From: Cytophagales bacterium
Lineage (GTDB): Bacteria; Bacteroidota; Bacteroidia; Cytophagales; Cyclobacteriaceae
Direction of reading: 5' to 3'
NCBI GenBank assembly: GCA_029262955.1
Contig: JAJCYL010000142.1
Coordinates: forward strand, 1 to 13,025
Length of the DNA stretch: 13,025 nt
The number at the start of each line of letters is the position of its first letter. Position 1 is the stretch's first letter. The notes under the pieces were generated by a model. The model did no database searches, was not told the origin of the DNA, and was given only the letters and a program-made list of their open reading frames with translations. Both the position numbers and the translations under genes were made by a program. Shown here in pieces: positions 5,904 through 13,025 of the stretch.

Positions 5904-6655
5904 TGGAAGAGGAGAAAGATTTGGAACTAGTAGAACAATACCTAAAGGGTGAACTTCAAAAAGAAGAACTTCATAAGTTTGAAGATCGATTAAAGGGCGA
6001 CGATGTGTTGAGTCAACTTGTTGAGGATACCAAAGAACTGATCGCAGGCATCGACTATGCAGCAAGGAATGAGACCCTTAGCAAGCTAAAATCAATTGAG
6101 GCAGAACTTCCACCATTCAAGGAAACAAAAACGGTTTCAATTTATAAGAAACCATGGGTTTTAGGAGTTGCCGCTAGCATTTCGATCGTTCTTTTTAGCG
6201 TATATTATGTTTTATTCCAAAACCAGATTACCCCAAATGAGGAGTTATTCGATCAGCATTTCGAGGTCTACCCTAACATTATAGCCCCAACTGTACGCGG
6301 TGCTGAAAACATCGAAAAGGCACTGAAAGAAAAAGCGTACTATACCTATGACTTGGGTTTGTATGAGGAGGCAAACGAGTTGTTAAGTCAGCTACCAGTA
6401 GATGAGGACGAGGGTGCAGTTTATTTGTATCGAGGTATCTGTTATTTGATGTTGGATGACAACGAAGGTGCCCTTCAATCTTTTAATGCCTATAAGGCAT
6501 CAGATTTTGAACTTTTCCTGCCTCAGGTGAATTGGTTTATGGGGTTAACATATTTAAGAGCGGGCGAGGTTGAAAGGGCGAAGGAGGTGTGGGAGGAGAT
6601 TCCTGAGGGGAATAGTTATAGGGGAAAAGTTGAGGAAATATTTCCCAGATACTAG
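5903..6655 (+). CDS. Single-pass membrane TPR protein, probable anti-sigma factor
   Basis: The protein has 250 residues. Residues 1-83 are charged and helical, resembling the short cytoplasmic helical part of anti-sigma factors (LVEQYLKGEL near the start). One membrane segment lies at about 84-105, preceded by YKK, which predicts N-terminus inside and C-terminus outside. Residues 139-235 contain about three TPR-like helical pairs (AYYTYDLGLYEEANELL, then YLYRGICYLMLDDNEGALQSF, then FMGLTYLRAGEVERAKEVWEEI). The start overlaps the sigma factor stop by one base. By inference the inner part holds the sigma factor and the outer TPR part senses a signal or partner in the periplasm. I see no classical zinc-binding anti-sigma motif, so the role rests on operon position and topology. 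Confidence 0.82.
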   Translation: MEEEKDLELVEQYLKGELQKEELHKFEDRLKGDDVLSQLVEDTKELIAGIDYAARNETLSKLKSIEAELPPFKETKTVSIYKKPWVLGVAASISIVLFSVYYVLFQNQITPNEELFDQHFEVYPNIIAPTVRGAENIEKALKEKAYYTYDLGLYEEANELLSQLPVDEDEGAVYLYRGICYLMLDDNEGALQSFNAYKASDFELFLPQVNWFMGLTYLRAGEVERAKEVWEEIPEGNSYRGKVEEIFPRY

Positions 6656-6703
6656 GGTTACTTTGAAGCTTTCGATTACTAATTCTAACCAAATAATCTC
6701 ATC

Positions 6704-7465
6704 ATGAAACAAAAGTTAATAATTATTCTAATAGTACTCTCCTTTACTGAATGCAGGGAGAAGGATTCTGACACTAAAACCAAGATTGATGACTCAAAGT
6801 CTGCAATATCCGGCGATCATAAAGGTCGCCATAAGGATGATTTTGCACCAAACGAATTTTTCTCACATAGTGATGGACATCCCCCGTATTTTACGAACCA
6901 ACTACTTACCCCAGAAATCGGCTCTATAAAAGGAATGGACCAATTCCGATATATCAAAGAAATCGGAACGGGGAAAATTTTTGCCTTTGTTCCTAAGGAG
7001 GGCGATCCTACTAAAGTTGACACTCCAGTTAAATTCGAAGAAAGAAGTTACTATGTCGCCGTGGATGGCACACCAAGTAGGTTGGTGGGAAATATGAAAG
7101 TAACTCTTGGATATATTCTTAATAAAAGCGACAATAATAACGGCATCATTGCTAAAACACCTCGGTTATTAGAAAACGTGAATGGATTCCCAGCCTTCAA
7201 TTTAATCGAACACAAAAAGGAGAAATACCTGGCTCAGGATGAGGCTATTAACACTGTAAACATCACACGTAAAAGTATATCTTACACTTGGACGTCCAAA
7301 TTAGAGAAATCAGAATATCCTGTATACTATCACCTAAGAAACATATTTTTCAAACCTATCATACTTGATCAAAGATCTGTCGAGTTGGATCTCTGCATGG
7401 CAATTGATCTAACCTATGTTCATGTACATGGACATCCTAATGGATCCGATGTTCCAAAGCCATAA
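6704..7465 (+). CDS. Putative lipoprotein of unknown function
   Basis: The 253 residues start with a short hydrophobic signal segment (residues 4-13) ending in LSFTEC, so Cys17 may be lipidated, although Glu just before the Cys is unusual for a lipobox. Residues 20-60 are polar and rich in Lys, Asp and His. The rest looks like a soluble beta-rich domain (for example FAFVPKEGDPTKVD at 93-106). Two similar His-containing spots, HSDGHPP (55-61) and HVHGHPNG (240-247), might bind metal, but this is speculation. I do not recognise the family. The gene follows the anti-sigma candidate by 48 bp on the same strand and may share its transcript. Its last 57 bases overlap the end of the convergent CHAT gene, including codons for the second His cluster. 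Confidence 0.78.
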   Translation: MKQKLIIILIVLSFTECREKDSDTKTKIDDSKSAISGDHKGRHKDDFAPNEFFSHSDGHPPYFTNQLLTPEIGSIKGMDQFRYIKEIGTGKIFAFVPKEGDPTKVDTPVKFEERSYYVAVDGTPSRLVGNMKVTLGYILNKSDNNNGIIAKTPRLLENVNGFPAFNLIEHKKEKYLAQDEAINTVNITRKSISYTWTSKLEKSEYPVYYHLRNIFFKPIILDQRSVELDLCMAIDLTYVHVHGHPNGSDVPKP

Positions 7466-10333
7466 TATGGTGAATGATATCACCGCCATCAGTAATAGTA
7501 CCCATAACGTAGGATGTCCCATATTAACCTGATAAATGGCTTTGTTGTCACCTATCAAAATTGGGCCTGCCCAGAAAAAAGGATGAGCTGAAAGCTCGTC
7601 AGACGAACTGATATAGTTAAGTTTGGCGATACGAAGCGACTCATTCTTTTTTCTGCCATTTTGAAAAAATTCTCTGTAAAATTCCACACTAATTTTTTCA
7701 GCAGAATTATCATCATATGGCCACAATGTACTCAATACTGAATTGGAGCCATTAATCATGAAATCTCTGGCTAAACTATAAACGCCTTCGCCCGAATACA
7801 ATTCACCAAAACCAGATTGGCATGAACTGAGGAAGACCAAGTCTGTTTTTAATGATAGTGAATAGATGTCTTTTGATCTTAAAGTATCAAACCCAGAAGG
7901 TCTATTGCTGTTAAAAAGCACTCCATTATTTAAAGGGTTTTTTGCGTCAACAAAACCGTGCGTTGCCAAGTGGATAATCCCATATTGATCGGACTCCTCA
8001 AGAAACTTTTTTTTCGTTCCCTCGCTACCTGTTTTATGAGTCCCTGAAATCATTCTTGAAATTTTGCCCGCCTCTGAGTTAGCTCCTCCAATTGTAGAGT
8101 TGTTATTTTTAAGATCATTATTTGCTATACTAATAATAAGACTATTAGAGTTTTCAACATTTGTAGATGTTTTCAAATATTTAAGAATATCGATTGAAGG
8201 TGAATACGATATTGACATGAGATTTATTAAATAATCCAATCGCCTATAATTTGGCGTTACGAATGGTGGTCTTTGGGTTACTAATGCCTCAAATGGAATA
8301 AAGTTCAATTTACCGTCGGGTATTATAGTGAGGGTATTTAACCCACTATATTCAGAAAGAATTGGGGCTAGTAGCTGATTATAGAGATAGTATGATGACT
8401 CTATAAATTCACTGTAGGCCAACTGGTTATTTGAATGATAAGGGGATTTTAATGACTTAGTATATACCTCCAATGCGTCTTTCAACTTTTTATCCACTGA
8501 GAATCTATGAAATCCATACCTGTTCTTGTTAACTGACAGCACATAAATATTGTGATCAAACCAATAATAATCAATCAATAATTCGTTCGGAGCTAACAAA
8601 CTCCCCAACGCCTCAACTGGATCACTGAATTTTTCAAGTTCGTTTAAACCAACTCTCTTCATTAAATTAATAGTCGATTGATGATTCTCTTCAAAAAAGA
8701 TTGGATTGATGAGATCTGAATGGATTTTTCCAATTTTGGCATTCAATAAGTTTTGTTTTAACTCTTCATTTGATTCAGAGTCCAGCTCCTTTATAAGTAA
8801 AATATTTTCATATAGAATGGTGGACTTATAGCGGCTCATATATTGAGAAAAATTTTGAATAACAGACTCATCATTTGTCCTATCATACAATTCAAATAAA
8901 GCCTGAGCCAATAGATTATATGTTAGTCCAAAATGTCGCCTATAGAGTAATCTTGATTTGTCAGAAGCAACATTCTTGTACCCATTCCAGAATATTTTTT
9001 CTGAAAAATTTGCTGCTACGATACTTTTCTCTAACCAACTAACATTTGTTGGCTCATGGTAATAGTAATTCAAGTACACCTCAGATTTCATCTGTAGTGG
9101 TTCAAAAGACTTAAAACTATTAAGTACATGTTCATTAATAAATGTGTCAGATAACTCATGAATCGAATCCAAATCTGAAAACAATGAAATCGAGGCATCA
9201 AGTGCTCTCAGGCTTAAGTCCAAATGCGATATCATTGAACTTTTCTCATACCATTCTTTATAAATCCTTCCTAAGTCAAAGGCTATTAGACCTCTCTGAA
9301 ACCTTTTATGAGCAGGCGTGAAATCAAAGGACTTTTTATTAAAATACACCGCAGAATCATAGTCTCCCTTTTTTCGATAGATCAGGGAAATTGATGATTC
9401 TGTAGAGCTAATTTTATGTTGTAAACCATTTTTAAGTCCAATACTCATTGCTTTTTTTCCGTTGCTTAATGCCGAATCCAGTTGATTTAAATTTTGAAAT
9501 GCTAATAACTTTCCTACATAAAATTTCCATAACAAATAAAAGTCATCTTCAAAATAATCGGTTAATAACTTGATTCCTTCTTCATAATTATTGAGGGCAT
9601 TTTCGTATTCACTAAAATGAAATCTAATATTGCCTTTAATCATTTGGCAGTTAGCCTTTAAAGTTGGTATATTGATGTCCTCGGTCAAACTAAGAGCATT
9701 TTCTATCAAATTTGATGCTTTGTCCATATCCCCTCTTTCCATGAAACAAGCAGATTGATTCCTGTAATTGTTTCCTTTGATTTTCTTAAGGTCCCTATCT
9801 TTTATTAAGGCGTACTCCTTACCGAAATAATGCAGCCCACTATCCAAATCGTAATATTTCCGAGTATGTACCTCCCCTATTCGACCATAACAATCGGCAA
9901 CCTTCAATGAAACAGAATCCGATCTAACCCTATGTTTTAGTGCTTCACGGTAAGATTTTAGACTCTCTTCTGGATTCTCCTCTTCAAAATGGATTAATCC
10001 CCTTACAAAGTAGACATCACCTAAAATGTCCGCATCTTTTATACCCAAAGCCAAAGACTTTTTTGTTTGCTCAAATGCTTGGGAAAAATCACCCTTGTTT
10101 TTAAGGTATAGTAGATAAGCGAGATCATTATAAGTCGCTGCCAAGTCATCATTACTAAGACTTTTGCCATTGCTAATCACTGCCCTCAGCGAATCTTCCA
10201 ATTTTTTTTGATAGACCTCCTCAATGTCCAAATAACGCCAACCCAATATGCTATTACGTCTCTGTCCATACAGTGGAGCGCATAGTAACAGGCAAAAAAT
10301 AAGAGCCAAAAGTTTGTTTGACATTGTGCTCAT
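7409..10333 (-). CDS. TPR-CHAT caspase-like protease, exported and membrane-anchored
   Basis: The protein has 974 residues. Residues 1-23 are a signal peptide (cleavage near YGQ). Residues 60-340 hold TPR-like repeats (for example ADILGDVYFVRGLIHFEEENPE at 101-122, in part). A helical linker follows. The CHAT domain occupies roughly 640-930: PDGKLNFIPFEAL (672-684), HLATHG with the presumed catalytic His792, and LSSCQSG with the presumed catalytic Cys838, then GEGVYSLARDFMINGS and AHPFFWAGPILIG. Both catalytic residues are intact. A membrane segment at about 942-960 is followed by a 14-residue tail, so the protease domain is predicted to lie outside the inner membrane. CHAT proteins are caspase-relative cysteine proteases. 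The gene starts 3 bp after the methyltransferase stop; ATG codons 1 and 4 are both possible starts. The substrate is unknown. Confidence 0.92.
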   Translation of the reverse strand: MSTMSNKLLALIFCLLLCAPLYGQRRNSILGWRYLDIEEVYQKKLEDSLRAVISNGKSLSNDDLAATYNDLAYLLYLKNKGDFSQAFEQTKKSLALGIKDADILGDVYFVRGLIHFEEENPEESLKSYREALKHRVRSDSVSLKVADCYGRIGEVHTRKYYDLDSGLHYFGKEYALIKDRDLKKIKGNNYRNQSACFMERGDMDKASNLIENALSLTEDINIPTLKANCQMIKGNIRFHFSEYENALNNYEEGIKLLTDYFEDDFYLLWKFYVGKLLAFQNLNQLDSALSNGKKAMSIGLKNGLQHKISSTESSISLIYRKKGDYDSAVYFNKKSFDFTPAHKRFQRGLIAFDLGRIYKEWYEKSSMISHLDLSLRALDASISLFSDLDSIHELSDTFINEHVLNSFKSFEPLQMKSEVYLNYYYHEPTNVSWLEKSIVAANFSEKIFWNGYKNVASDKSRLLYRRHFGLTYNLLAQALFELYDRTNDESVIQNFSQYMSRYKSTILYENILLIKELDSESNEELKQNLLNAKIGKIHSDLINPIFFEENHQSTINLMKRVGLNELEKFSDPVEALGSLLAPNELLIDYYWFDHNIYVLSVNKNRYGFHRFSVDKKLKDALEVYTKSLKSPYHSNNQLAYSEFIESSYYLYNQLLAPILSEYSGLNTLTIIPDGKLNFIPFEALVTQRPPFVTPNYRRLDYLINLMSISYSPSIDILKYLKTSTNVENSNSLIISIANNDLKNNNSTIGGANSEAGKISRMISGTHKTGSEGTKKKFLEESDQYGIIHLATHGFVDAKNPLNNGVLFNSNRPSGFDTLRSKDIYSLSLKTDLVFLSSCQSGFGELYSGEGVYSLARDFMINGSNSVLSTLWPYDDNSAEKISVEFYREFFQNGRKKNESLRIAKLNYISSSDELSAHPFFWAGPILIGDNKAIYQVNMGHPTLWVLLLMAVISFTILWLWNIGSIRMSMYMNIG
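7430..7519. repeat. 10-bp inverted repeat at the convergent gene ends
   Basis: GGACATCCTA (7430-7439) and TAGGATGTCC (7510-7519) are perfect arms with a 70-base spacer. The first encodes Gly-His-Pro at the end of the lipoprotein gene on the plus strand, and the second encodes Gly-His-Pro near the end of the CHAT gene on the minus strand. A second pair, CAAAGCCAT (7455-7463) and ATGGCTTTG (7536-7544), lies in the same zone but is not nested with it. The spacers are long for terminator hairpins. Confidence 0.35.
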
Positions 10334-10336
10334 TTA

Positions 10337-11026
10337 CTACAACCGTTTCTCAATATACTTCATCAAACTTAACATCAACCTAATATCCTCCGTGCCTGCC
10401 GTCATTAATCGATCTTTGAGCCTTTGATGGAGGCTGGGTTGCTTCTGCACTCCCAATTTTTTTAACAAATCAGCAGCCTTTTCTTTAACCGCTTTCTGCT
10501 CTGTCAATCCTCTTTTTTCAACAAGCTTTGGTTTTTGAGCAACTCTCACCGATGATAACTCATAGGCATAGATCAAAATGGCCTGTGCCAGGTTTAATGA
10601 GGGGTATTTTGTGGCCAGGGGAACTGAACTTACTACATCGCATAATTCTAATTGTTCCTTGGTCAAGCCATGCTCCTCACTTCCAAATACAACGGCAACT
10701 GAATTAAGTGATCCTGCTTTATTCTCTATTAGGTTATTCAATTGCTTTACATCAAACAGGTCGTGACGCGAAATGCGCTTCTTAGCTGTTGTTCCAATTG
10801 TTAGATCTATATCATCCAAAGCCTCCGGAATAGACGAATAGGTAGTGGCAGCTTCCAGTATATCGTGGGATCCGTAACCCGTAGTTCTTGCCCCTTTTGA
10901 AAGATGATCACAGGCATTGACCAGTCTCATTTCACCAAAACCCATCGTTTTTATGGCTCTAGCCGCGAAACCAACGTTTTGAGGAACTGCCGCCTCAACC
11001 AGTACGAATATTATTTTAAAATTCAT
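10337..11026 (-). CDS. SPOUT-class RNA 2'-O-methyltransferase, TrmJ/TrmH family
   Basis: From the ATG at 11026 the protein has 229 residues, close to the usual TrmJ length of about 245. The three knot motifs are present: VPQNVGFAARAIKTMG (about 15-29), AVVFGSEEHGL (111-121) and SLNLAQAILIYAYEL (143-157). A basic, helical C-terminal extension (about 165-229) resembles that of TrmJ. Such enzymes transfer methyl from S-adenosylmethionine to a ribose 2'-OH in tRNA or rRNA; TrmJ acts on tRNA position 32. Which RNA is modified here cannot be read from sequence. The frame also stays open upstream to a TTG at 11065, adding 13 residues, but conserved sequence begins right after the ATG, so I prefer the ATG. 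The CHAT gene follows after 3 bp and is probably co-transcribed. Confidence 0.88.
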   Translation of the reverse strand: MNFKIIFVLVEAAVPQNVGFAARAIKTMGFGEMRLVNACDHLSKGARTTGYGSHDILEAATTYSSIPEALDDIDLTIGTTAKKRISRHDLFDVKQLNNLIENKAGSLNSVAVVFGSEEHGLTKEQLELCDVVSSVPLATKYPSLNLAQAILIYAYELSSVRVAQKPKLVEKRGLTEQKAVKEKAADLLKKLGVQKQPSLHQRLKDRLMTAGTEDIRLMLSLMKYIEKRL

Positions 11027-11106
11027 TGCAGGCAAATTACTGAACCTTATTGCAATTCGTTGCAACCTCTTTTTAATTTCAGTAGTCTAATATTTAAATT
11101 CCGGCC
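11027..11106. promoter_or_regulatory. Short divergent promoter region, methyltransferase / permease
   Basis: Only 80 bp separate the divergent starts of the methyltransferase (ATG at 11026) and the permease (ATG at 11107), so promoters for both must lie here or overlap the coding sequence. The stretch from 11066 to 11100 is AT-rich. I found no clear TAnnTTTG box, ribosome binding site or strong dyad. Confidence 0.35.
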
Positions 11107-13025
11107 ATGATTAGAAATTATTTCAAGACGGCATTACGAAGTATACTTAAAAAGAAGGTCTACTCCATAATAAACTTGCTTGGCCTTTCCGTTGGCATTG
11201 CCTGTAGTCTACTAATTTTTATCTTTCTTCAGTTCGAATTAAGTTATGATCAATTTCATTCGAAAAAGGACCAGATATTCAGGGTTAATAGCCAGTTTAG
11301 CTTCGGAGATATCAGCATGAACTCAGCAAGTACTCCTTCGGCCGTTCTCCCCACCTTAATTGATGAATTTCCTGAGGTTGTGTCGGGTACGAGGGTTTTC
11401 CGAGCTTTTCACCCCGAAGTGATTTCAGTAAATGAAAAACAGTTTCAAGAGAGTGAAATTTTCTATGCTGACAGCACCTTTTTCGATGTTTTCGATTTCG
11501 AACTGATTGCCGGCAGTCCAAAACAAGCACTGTCTCAACCAAATAGCATTGTCTTCACCGAACGAGCCGCTATCAAATATTTCGGAACAACTAATATTCT
11601 TAATTCGGAGATCACAGTTAATGGCCGAAATACTTTAATTACTGCCGTAGCTAAAAATCCTCCAGATAATACCCAACTACGTTTTGACTTTCTTCAATCA
11701 ATGGGAAGTGTCAAGTGGGCTGCCGGACCACCACAATGGGGATCTGCCAATTATTCTACCTTCCTGCAATTCCATAAAAATGCTGATCTGGCAGAATCAC
11801 AAAGAAAATTGGACGCCGTTGTGGAGAGGGAAATGGGTCCTTTCGATGGGTCAACAATGGTCAAAATGAGTTTCATCTCATTAAATGACATTCATCTTCG
11901 TTCACAAGTGGCTGATGAATTGCAAAAAGGAGATATCACCTATATATATATATTCAGTTTTATTGCTGGTCTAATTGTTTTGATAGCATGCGTGAATTAT
12001 ATGAATCTGGCAACCGCCAGATCCGTTAATCGTGCGAAAGAGGTCGGGATGCGTAAAGTACTCGGGGCTTATCGTCCTCAACTATTCATTCAATTTATTA
12101 CTGAATCAGGGCTAATGACTGGCGCTGCAATCCTCCTCGCAGTTGTACTCACGGCAATCGCTCTACCAGCATTCTCTGAAATTGCCGGTCAACCGCTGGA
12201 TAATTCATTGCTATTCGACCCTATGTTCAATTTAGGCTTAGTTGGTTTCTGGCTTGTGGTTAGCTTTCTTGCAGGTACTTATCCTGCATTGGTATTGTCT
12301 TCTTTTTCACCGGGTATGGTCCTCAAATCCGGTTTTAAAAATTCGAGCAAGGGTGCTTTCTTAAGAAAAGCCCTGGTGATTTTTCAGTTTGCGGTTTCCA
12401 TATTCTTATTCATCGGATCTATTATAATCTACCAGCAGTTGTCGTACATGCAGACCAAAAAATTAGGATATGATAAAGACAACCTGATCATTCTACCTGC
12501 TGATGAAAATACCAGAGAATCTTTCAACAGTTTTAAGGCAGAATTAATGAGGGCTTCTGAGGTTACGAATGTCGCAATGGCCAACGAAAGCCTTTCACAA
12601 GTCAATGGGGGGTATGACATAAAAGTAGAAGGAATAAATCAACAAGAGGGAATGTTAACTACAGCCATGATTGTTTCTCAGGATTTTGTGAAAACAGCTG
12701 GATTGGAAATCATTGCGGGTGAGGATTTTAACCGTACTGATGAAGTTCAATCAAGCCTGGAAAACCCTGTACAAAATGTCCTGATCAATGAAGAGGCCGC
12801 CAAGTTTCTTTATTTAACTCCGGAAGAGGCTATTGGTCTGAATTCTAATTTAAATGGTCGAGTTGGTCAAATTAAAGGTGTCTTAAAGAATTTCCACTTT
12901 CGGTCATTAAAAGAGAAGATTCAACCGATTGTTTTATTCATGGAACCAAATTATTTAAGTCAAACAATAGTAAATGTTAAATCAACGGATCCATTCGAAA
13001 CGGTCGAAAACCTTAAGACAATTTG
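11107..13025 (+). CDS. ABC transporter permease, FtsX/MacB type (3' end beyond window)
   Basis: The frame is open from the ATG at 11107 to the right edge (639 codons), with no frameshift or stop. The start MIRNYFKTALRSILKKK is the usual opening of Bacteroidota FtsX-like permeases. Membrane segments lie at about residues 20-41, 279-301, 332-356, 376-398 and 421-442, with MacB-type periplasmic core regions between 45-275 and from 445 on. The family signature NYMNLATARSVNRAKEVGMRK lies at 297-317 (first 20 shown in part). Full-length relatives have about 790-800 residues and end with three more membrane helices, so roughly 150 residues are missing. These permeases couple cytoplasmic ATP hydrolysis to mechanical movement in the periplasm, for export of lipids, peptides or drugs. 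No ATPase gene is visible here. The substrate is unknown. Confidence 0.92.
   Translation, partial: MIRNYFKTALRSILKKKVYSIINLLGLSVGIACSLLIFIFLQFELSYDQFHSKKDQIFRVNSQFSFGDISMNSASTPSAVLPTLIDEFPEVVSGTRVFRAFHPEVISVNEKQFQESEIFYADSTFFDVFDFELIAGSPKQALSQPNSIVFTERAAIKYFGTTNILNSEITVNGRNTLITAVAKNPPDNTQLRFDFLQSMGSVKWAAGPPQWGSANYSTFLQFHKNADLAESQRKLDAVVEREMGPFDGSTMVKMSFISLNDIHLRSQVADELQKGDITYIYIFSFIAGLIVLIACVNYMNLATARSVNRAKEVGMRKVLGAYRPQLFIQFITESGLMTGAAILLAVVLTAIALPAFSEIAGQPLDNSLLFDPMFNLGLVGFWLVVSFLAGTYPALVLSSFSPGMVLKSGFKNSSKGAFLRKALVIFQFAVSIFLFIGSIIIYQQLSYMQTKKLGYDKDNLIILPADENTRESFNSFKAELMRASEVTNVAMANESLSQVNGGYDIKVEGINQQEGMLTTAMIVSQDFVKTAGLEIIAGEDFNRTDEVQSSLENPVQNVLINEEAAKFLYLTPEEAIGLNSNLNGRVGQIKGVLKNFHFRSLKEKIQPIVLFMEPNYLSQTIVNVKSTDPFETVENLKTI

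Noticed and set aside
5355..10333. Type III-E CRISPR (Craspase) locus
   Set aside because: TPR-CHAT and an RpoE-like sigma factor are present, but there is no CRISPR array, no Cas7-11-type effector and no cas1/cas2, and this CHAT protein has a signal peptide.
11027..11065. Methyltransferase start at the upstream TTG (11065)
   Set aside because: The 13 extra residues are not part of the conserved SPOUT fold, and the ATG at 11026 lies directly ahead of the first conserved strand.
11312..11542. Minus-strand open frame inside the permease gene
   Set aside because: It is antisense to a clearly coding FtsX/MacB permease and has no recognisable domain.
11940..11955. TA dinucleotide run as a phase-variable repeat or promoter element
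   Set aside because: It lies in frame within the permease gene and encodes Tyr-Ile-Tyr-Ile at the start of a membrane helix; a 2-bp repeat this short in a fully open frame needs no further explanation.

Overview
The window looks like chromosomal DNA of a Bacteroidota bacterium, probably a marine or soil Cytophagales-type lineage (an inference from gene content). The signs are AT-leaning DNA, almost no Shine-Dalgarno sequences, signal peptides ending in xxGQ or xMAQ, a two-domain FtsX/MacB-type permease of the Bacteroidota kind, and an ECF sigma factor beside a membrane-anchored TPR protein and a TPR-CHAT protease. I see no tRNA, rRNA, CRISPR array, transposase or phage structural cluster. No gene-free stretch exceeds 300 bases; the longest is 3890-4122.

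Left part (1-5226, all on the minus strand). Reading in the direction of transcription, four tiny genes come first (D, C, B, A at 5226-4123). Each encodes little more than one LuxR/GerE-type helix-turn-helix domain. Next comes a control region packed with palindromes (3890-4022). It is followed by a 1239-residue secreted fibre-like protein ending in an S74 intramolecular chaperone domain, and then by the start of another secreted protein that runs off the left edge. A 20-bp sequence occurs with 19/20 identity upstream of both the fibre gene and HTH gene A. It has the 7-2-7 heptamer layout known for NarL-class GerE domains. This suggests the mini-regulators control the fibre gene and themselves.

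Middle part (5227-10333). Divergent from the HTH cluster is an ECF sigma factor gene. Its stop codon overlaps the start of a TPR protein with one membrane segment, which I read as a likely anti-sigma factor. A putative lipoprotein of unknown function follows. Converging on it, with a 57-bp tail-to-tail overlap, is a 974-residue TPR-CHAT caspase-like protease with intact His and Cys and a predicted signal peptide and C-terminal anchor. The predicted topologies place the protease domain, the outer half of the anti-sigma candidate and the lipoprotein on the same side of the inner membrane. A proteolytic signalling circuit is therefore possible.

Right part (10337-13025). A TrmJ/TrmH-type SPOUT RNA methyltransferase gene lies 3 bp upstream of the CHAT gene. 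Divergent from it is an FtsX/MacB-type ABC transporter permease that is cut off by the right edge.

The most interesting material is the tandem array of four stand-alone GerE domains with its shared operator-like sites, and the sigma/anti-sigma/lipoprotein/CHAT arrangement next to it.
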